In this document: positions 5,719-8,280 of the stretch, piece by piece
Numbering within the stretch: position 1 is the first letter of the stretch
Layout of the letters: each line of letters opens with the position of its first letter
NCBI GenBank assembly: GCA_009926195.1
Contig: RFPK01000075.1
Span: 1 to 8,280 of the forward strand
DNA: 8,280 nt
From: Synechococcaceae bacterium WB4_1_0192
GTDB lineage: Bacteria; Cyanobacteriota; Cyanobacteriia; PCC-6307; Cyanobiaceae
Direction: 5' to 3'
Position numbers and translations under genes: made by a program
The notes under the pieces: generated by a model
Database searches by the model: none
What the model was told of the DNA's origin: nothing
The model's input: the letters and a program-made list of their open reading frames with translations, nothing else

Positions 5719-7597
5719 AGATCCCGATCCGGGCCCACTGCAGCACACCGAGCAGGAGCACGATCGCCAGAACGAGAGTGAGCACATAGGTCTGGAGCTG
5801 GCCGCTGACGCTGAGCTTGAGGCCCTCAGCGGTGACAAGGGACAGACGGCCGATGCCATCGACCAGTCCCTTGACCACGGTGAGATCAAACCAACGGGTG
5901 GCCCTGGCCAGACCGGCGACCAGGCGCACGATCGTGGCGCGGTAGATCACCGGTGTATAGAAGTCGTAGGCCAGGAGATCCTGGAGCACCCGCAGGCTGA
6001 CCTGACTGGAACGGGACCAGAACTGGTCCTGGGGCAGCAGGCAACCGACCAGCACACCGGCCAGGCCGCTGGCGGCAACGCCCAGACCAACCGGCAGAGG
6101 GAAGGAAGCGATCCCTGGAACGGGATCGATCCGCTGCATGATCCAGGGCAACAGCAGCACGATGACCGCCAGGCTGACCATCGGCAGCGCCATCAGCCAG
6201 ATCACCTCCGGGGCGCGCCGTGTCTTGGGCATCACCGGCCCGAGGAAGACCGAACGGAACACCCGCACCACGTTGGCTGCAGTGAGCAGGTTGGTGATCA
6301 GGAACACCGCCACGAAGCCTGGGGAGGCCGGCAGCAGGGTATGAACGATCAGCCCGTAGCACCAGAAACAACCCAGGGGAAGCAGGCCCACCAGGCCGGC
6401 GCTGCCCACCAGGAAGGCAAGGGCGGTAGCCGGCATGCGGCTGCCGAGACCGCCCAGTTCGGTCAGGTCCTGACAGGTGGTGGTGGCGATGATGCTGCCC
6501 ACGCTCATGAACTGCAACGCCCGGGCCAGGCCATGGGCGAACAGGAACAGCAGGGCGATGCCCGGTTTCTGCAGGGCGATGGCGATGAAGACCAGGCCCA
6601 GATAGGAGGTGGTGGAGTAGCTGAAGGCCCGTTTGAGGTCGACCTGGGCCAGGGCGACCAGAGCACCGCCGATGGCGCTGATCGAACCCACGGCCAGCAG
6701 CACCTGAATCGCCAGGGGGGAAAGCACCAGCACGGGCATCAGCTTGAGCAGCACGATGGCGCCGCAGGTGACGACCACCGAATTGCGCAGGATCGAGGCG
6801 GGATTGGGGCCCTCCATCGCCTCGTCCAGCCAGAGATGCATCGGGAACTGCGCGCACTTGCCCATCGGACCGGCGATCAGGCCAAGACCGAGCAGACAGG
6901 CACCCAGCGGTCCGATGGCACCGGATTCACGGGCATGGGCAGCCCAGCTGTAAAGGTCGGTGAACTCAAGCGAACCGGCCTTGGCGGAGAGACCGACCAC
7001 GCCCATCAGCAGCAGCACATCGCCGACGCGCTTGGTCAGGAAGGCATCACGGGCCGCGGTGACCACCAGCGGCTGGGCGTACCAGAAGCCCACCAGCAGG
7101 TAGGTGGAGAGGGTGAGCATCTCCAGCAGGAAATAGCTCACGAACAGATTGCTGCTCAGCACCACGCCGCTCATGGCCCCCTCGAAGAAACCGACCAGGG
7201 CATAAAAGCGGGCCAGTGACCACTCCTTGTCGAGATAGCCAAGGGCGAAGAGCTGGCAGACCAGGCTCATCGTGGTCACAAGCTCCAGGGCCGCCAGATT
7301 CGTGAGCGAGAGGTCGAAGCCGATGCGCAGGTTCAGGTCCGTGGCCTGGAACCAACTGAACTCGAGGTGCTGGGGACCGAGCTCAGACACCATGCGGATC
7401 ACGACACTGCCGTGCAGGACCGCCAGCAGGGTGACAAGCAGATTGAGGTAGGCCGCCGGTCGGGGGCCATTGCGCTTGATCCAGCCCGTGGCCCAGGGAA
7501 GCGACAGGACCATGCCGCTGAACCCATAGATGGGAATCAGCCAGGTGAGCTGCAGGGGTAGCGGGAGGGCGGCGCTCAAACGGGGAATGCGATGCAA
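5717..7597 (-). CDS. ndhF4: NAD(P)H-quinone oxidoreductase subunit NdhF4 (CO2-uptake type, proton-translocating)
   Basis: A 626-residue NuoL/ND5-like membrane subunit, the outermost antiporter-like unit of the CO2-uptake NDH-1 complex and the surface on which Cup proteins sit. Visible landmarks are Glu159 in FLLEMLTLSTYLLVGFW, Lys247 in GKCAQFPMHLWLDEAMEGP, and the HGLARALQF block (His355, Arg359) where respiratory NuoL has HAFFKALLF. After EGP the sequence is NPASILRNS (265-273) instead of the usual TPISALIHA, a difference I take as typical of the F3/F4 branch. The C-terminal part includes the long lateral helix region and a final membrane span (about 603-618). No ATG or GTG start exists: an in-frame TAG lies 18 codons upstream of the first TTG (7597), and a second TTG is at 7579. 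AGAGG lies only 1 nt before the first. Residues from about 17 (LTWLIP) match family N-termini, so either TTG is possible. Heads the ndhF4-ndhD4-cupB operon. Confidence 0.93.
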   Translation of the reverse strand: MHRIPRLSAALPLPLQLTWLIPIYGFSGMVLSLPWATGWIKRNGPRPAAYLNLLVTLLAVLHGSVVIRMVSELGPQHLEFSWFQATDLNLRIGFDLSLTNLAALELVTTMSLVCQLFALGYLDKEWSLARFYALVGFFEGAMSGVVLSSNLFVSYFLLEMLTLSTYLLVGFWYAQPLVVTAARDAFLTKRVGDVLLLMGVVGLSAKAGSLEFTDLYSWAAHARESGAIGPLGACLLGLGLIAGPMGKCAQFPMHLWLDEAMEGPNPASILRNSVVVTCGAIVLLKLMPVLVLSPLAIQVLLAVGSISAIGGALVALAQVDLKRAFSYSTTSYLGLVFIAIALQKPGIALLFLFAHGLARALQFMSVGSIIATTTCQDLTELGGLGSRMPATALAFLVGSAGLVGLLPLGCFWCYGLIVHTLLPASPGFVAVFLITNLLTAANVVRVFRSVFLGPVMPKTRRAPEVIWLMALPMVSLAVIVLLLPWIMQRIDPVPGIASFPLPVGLGVAASGLAGVLVGCLLPQDQFWSRSSQVSLRVLQDLLAYDFYTPVIYRATIVRLVAGLARATRWFDLTVVKGLVDGIGRLSLVTAEGLKLSVSGQLQTYVLTLVLAIVLLLGVLQWARIGI

Positions 7598-7712
7598 GCC
7601 TCTGAGCCGAAACCTGGAGAGGCTTCGGCGCAGGGCCGTTGGCGGCGGAATCTAGGCGGTGAAGCGTCCCGCGGGGCAAGAACGCGCGTGGGACGCGTCG
7701 AAAGGCTCAGCC
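7598..7712 (-). promoter_or_regulatory. Leader/intergenic region before ndhF4 with hairpin and weak promoter-like elements
   Basis: This is the longest gap in the minus-strand block, so it is the likeliest place for separate control of ndhF4-ndhD4-cupB. GCGTCCC (7664-7670) and GGGACGC (7690-7696) form a perfect 7-bp stem, extendable inward past one mismatch by CG/CG, with a loop of about 13 nt. In the transcript direction the stem is followed by TTCACC, too few U residues for a classical terminator. A TAGATT -10-like box (7649-7654) and TTGCCC -35-like box (7674-7679) are 19 bp apart, longer than optimal; the -35 falls within the hairpin loop. The hairpin could be a partial terminator after the ferritin-like gene, an RNA processing point, or an operator-like palindrome. 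All assignments here are tentative. Confidence 0.35.
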
Positions 7713-8222
7713 TCAGAAGGTGGCGCGCTGGCTCAGCGCACCACGACGACCGGAGCCGTAGCGGGCGTAACCGCGGCGGCGGCGTCCGCCCAGCTCCTGG
7801 AGCCAGGCCTCGAGCTCGCGGCCGTGATGCTGCTCATCCTCCAGCAAGGAGCGGAAGAAATCGCCATTGGGCTGATCGCCGACCAGGCCGCAGAAGCGAG
7901 CGGCCTGGTCGTAGTGGTGGATCAGCTGCTCCTCCAGCTCCGTGTTCTGCTCCAGCAACCCGAGTAGGTCGGGAGCATGACGCACGGGTTGGAGCTGGGA
8001 CGCGGCCGGAGCAACACCGAGCGAGAGCATGTGCTGCACGATGCGCTCGGCGTGTTGCATCTCCTCAACGGTTTCCTCGCGGAAACGCTCGGCCGATGCC
8101 TCATCACCCCAGAACCCCAGAAGGGAGGCCTGAGTCATGTACTGCTGCACGGCAGTCAGCTCAAGACTGAGGGCGCGGCCCAGGTCGGCCAGGACGCGGG
8201 GATGAACGGCGTCCATCACCAT
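7713..8222 (-). CDS. Bacterioferritin-like diiron protein of the alpha-carboxysome gene cluster
   Basis: A 169-residue ferritin-like four-helix protein. Its metal-site residues line up with E. coli bacterioferritin at a constant +3 offset: Glu21, Glu54, His57, Glu97, Glu130 and His133 correspond to E18, E51, H54, E94, E127 and H130. Met55 matches the haem-ligand Met52. It should therefore bind two irons and possibly haem, with ferroxidase or peroxide-scavenging roles; storage is unproven. The helical bundle ends near residue 145. Instead of the short C-terminal helix of bacterioferritin there is a basic tail rich in Arg, Gly and Tyr (146-160). A bacterioferritin homologue in cso operons is a known association of unclear function. 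The ATG at 8222 overlaps the preceding TGA by 1 nt (TGATG), indicating coupling; no Shine-Dalgarno is evident, and an in-frame ATG at 8216 is an alternative. Confidence 0.88.
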   Translation of the reverse strand: MVMDAVHPRVLADLGRALSLELTAVQQYMTQASLLGFWGDEASAERFREETVEEMQHAERIVQHMLSLGVAPAASQLQPVRHAPDLLGLLEQNTELEEQLIHHYDQAARFCGLVGDQPNGDFFRSLLEDEQHHGRELEAWLQELGGRRRRGYARYGSGRRGALSQRATF

Positions 8223-8280
8223 CAGGCCCGACGATTGTTGGTGCCGGCCAGGGCGGGCTCGACCTCAGCGTGGGGGCGGG
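8222..8280 (-). CDS. 3' end of an upstream gene, possibly a carboxysome vertex protein (truncated by the window edge)
   Basis: Only the last 18 codons are present, ending in ALAGTNNRRA and a TGA that shares its A with the start of the bacterioferritin-like gene. The 1-nt overlap shows that it is in the same operon. In alpha-carboxysome operons the ferritin homologue commonly follows the pentameric vertex-protein genes csoS4A and csoS4B, so csoS4B with a C-terminal extension is the leading guess. The visible tail does not match the conserved pentamer domain, so identity cannot be confirmed from this window. Confidence 0.5.
   Translation of the reverse strand, partial: RPHAEVEPALAGTNNRRA

Noticed and set aside
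5886..6857. 323-codon minus-strand frame within ndhF4
   Set aside because: A frame-shifted reading of ndhF4, Pro/Arg/Gly-rich and lacking membrane segments, while ndhF4 itself is intact across it.
7592..8170. 192-codon plus-strand frame across the ndhF4 leader and opposite the ferritin-like gene
   Set aside because: Very Arg/Pro/Ala-rich with no domain; the opposite strand has all bacterioferritin metal ligands in place.

Overview
The window reads as chromosome of a high-GC alpha-cyanobacterium (Cyanobium / Synechococcus cluster 5 type). Three things point there. The genes around Rubisco assembly are those of the alpha-carboxysome (cso) neighbourhood. A specialised NDH-1 CO2-uptake operon is present, which Prochlorococcus is understood to lack. 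The DnaA is of the cyanobacterial type. The base composition is strongly GC-rich throughout, closer to Cyanobium than to low-GC Prochlorococcus. The genus is an inference.

Layout. At the left edge is the 5' end of a minus-strand gene for an exported, possibly lipid-anchored protein, divergent from dnaA (+, 245-1675). DnaA ends facing a long minus-strand block with only an 83-bp convergent gap. Read in its own direction, right to left, that block holds: the last 18 codons of an unidentified gene (possibly a carboxysome component); a bacterioferritin-like protein (7713-8222); ndhF4 (5717-7597); ndhD4 (4193-5701); cupB/chpX (3046-4191); a pterin-dehydratase-like Rubisco assembly factor, acRAF (2732-2986); and cbbX, a red-type Rubisco activase AAA+ protein (1759-2745). 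Several junctions are tight: a 1-nt overlap, a 15-nt gap with a strong Shine-Dalgarno, a 1-nt gap and a 14-nt overlap. The only clear breaks are about 115 nt between the ferritin-like gene and ndhF4, and 59 nt between cupB and acRAF.

How the genes fit together. NdhF4 and NdhD4 are the distal proton-pumping antiporter-like subunits of the NDH-1 variant that carries CupB, which is thought to hydrate CO2 to bicarbonate on the cytoplasmic side of the thylakoid. The bicarbonate feeds the alpha-carboxysome, where Rubisco is assembled with help from acRAF and probably kept active by CbbX. The ferritin-like protein is a known but poorly understood companion of cso operons. The block is therefore a carbon-concentrating supercluster that combines inorganic carbon supply with Rubisco assembly and repair.

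No RNA gene, insertion sequence, CRISPR array or evident origin of replication was seen. All complete genes look intact. I did not find a wholly new system. The least explained elements are the basic Arg/Gly/Tyr tail of the bacterioferritin-like protein, which replaces the usual C-terminal helix, the N-terminal extension of CbbX, and the non-ATG start of ndhF4.
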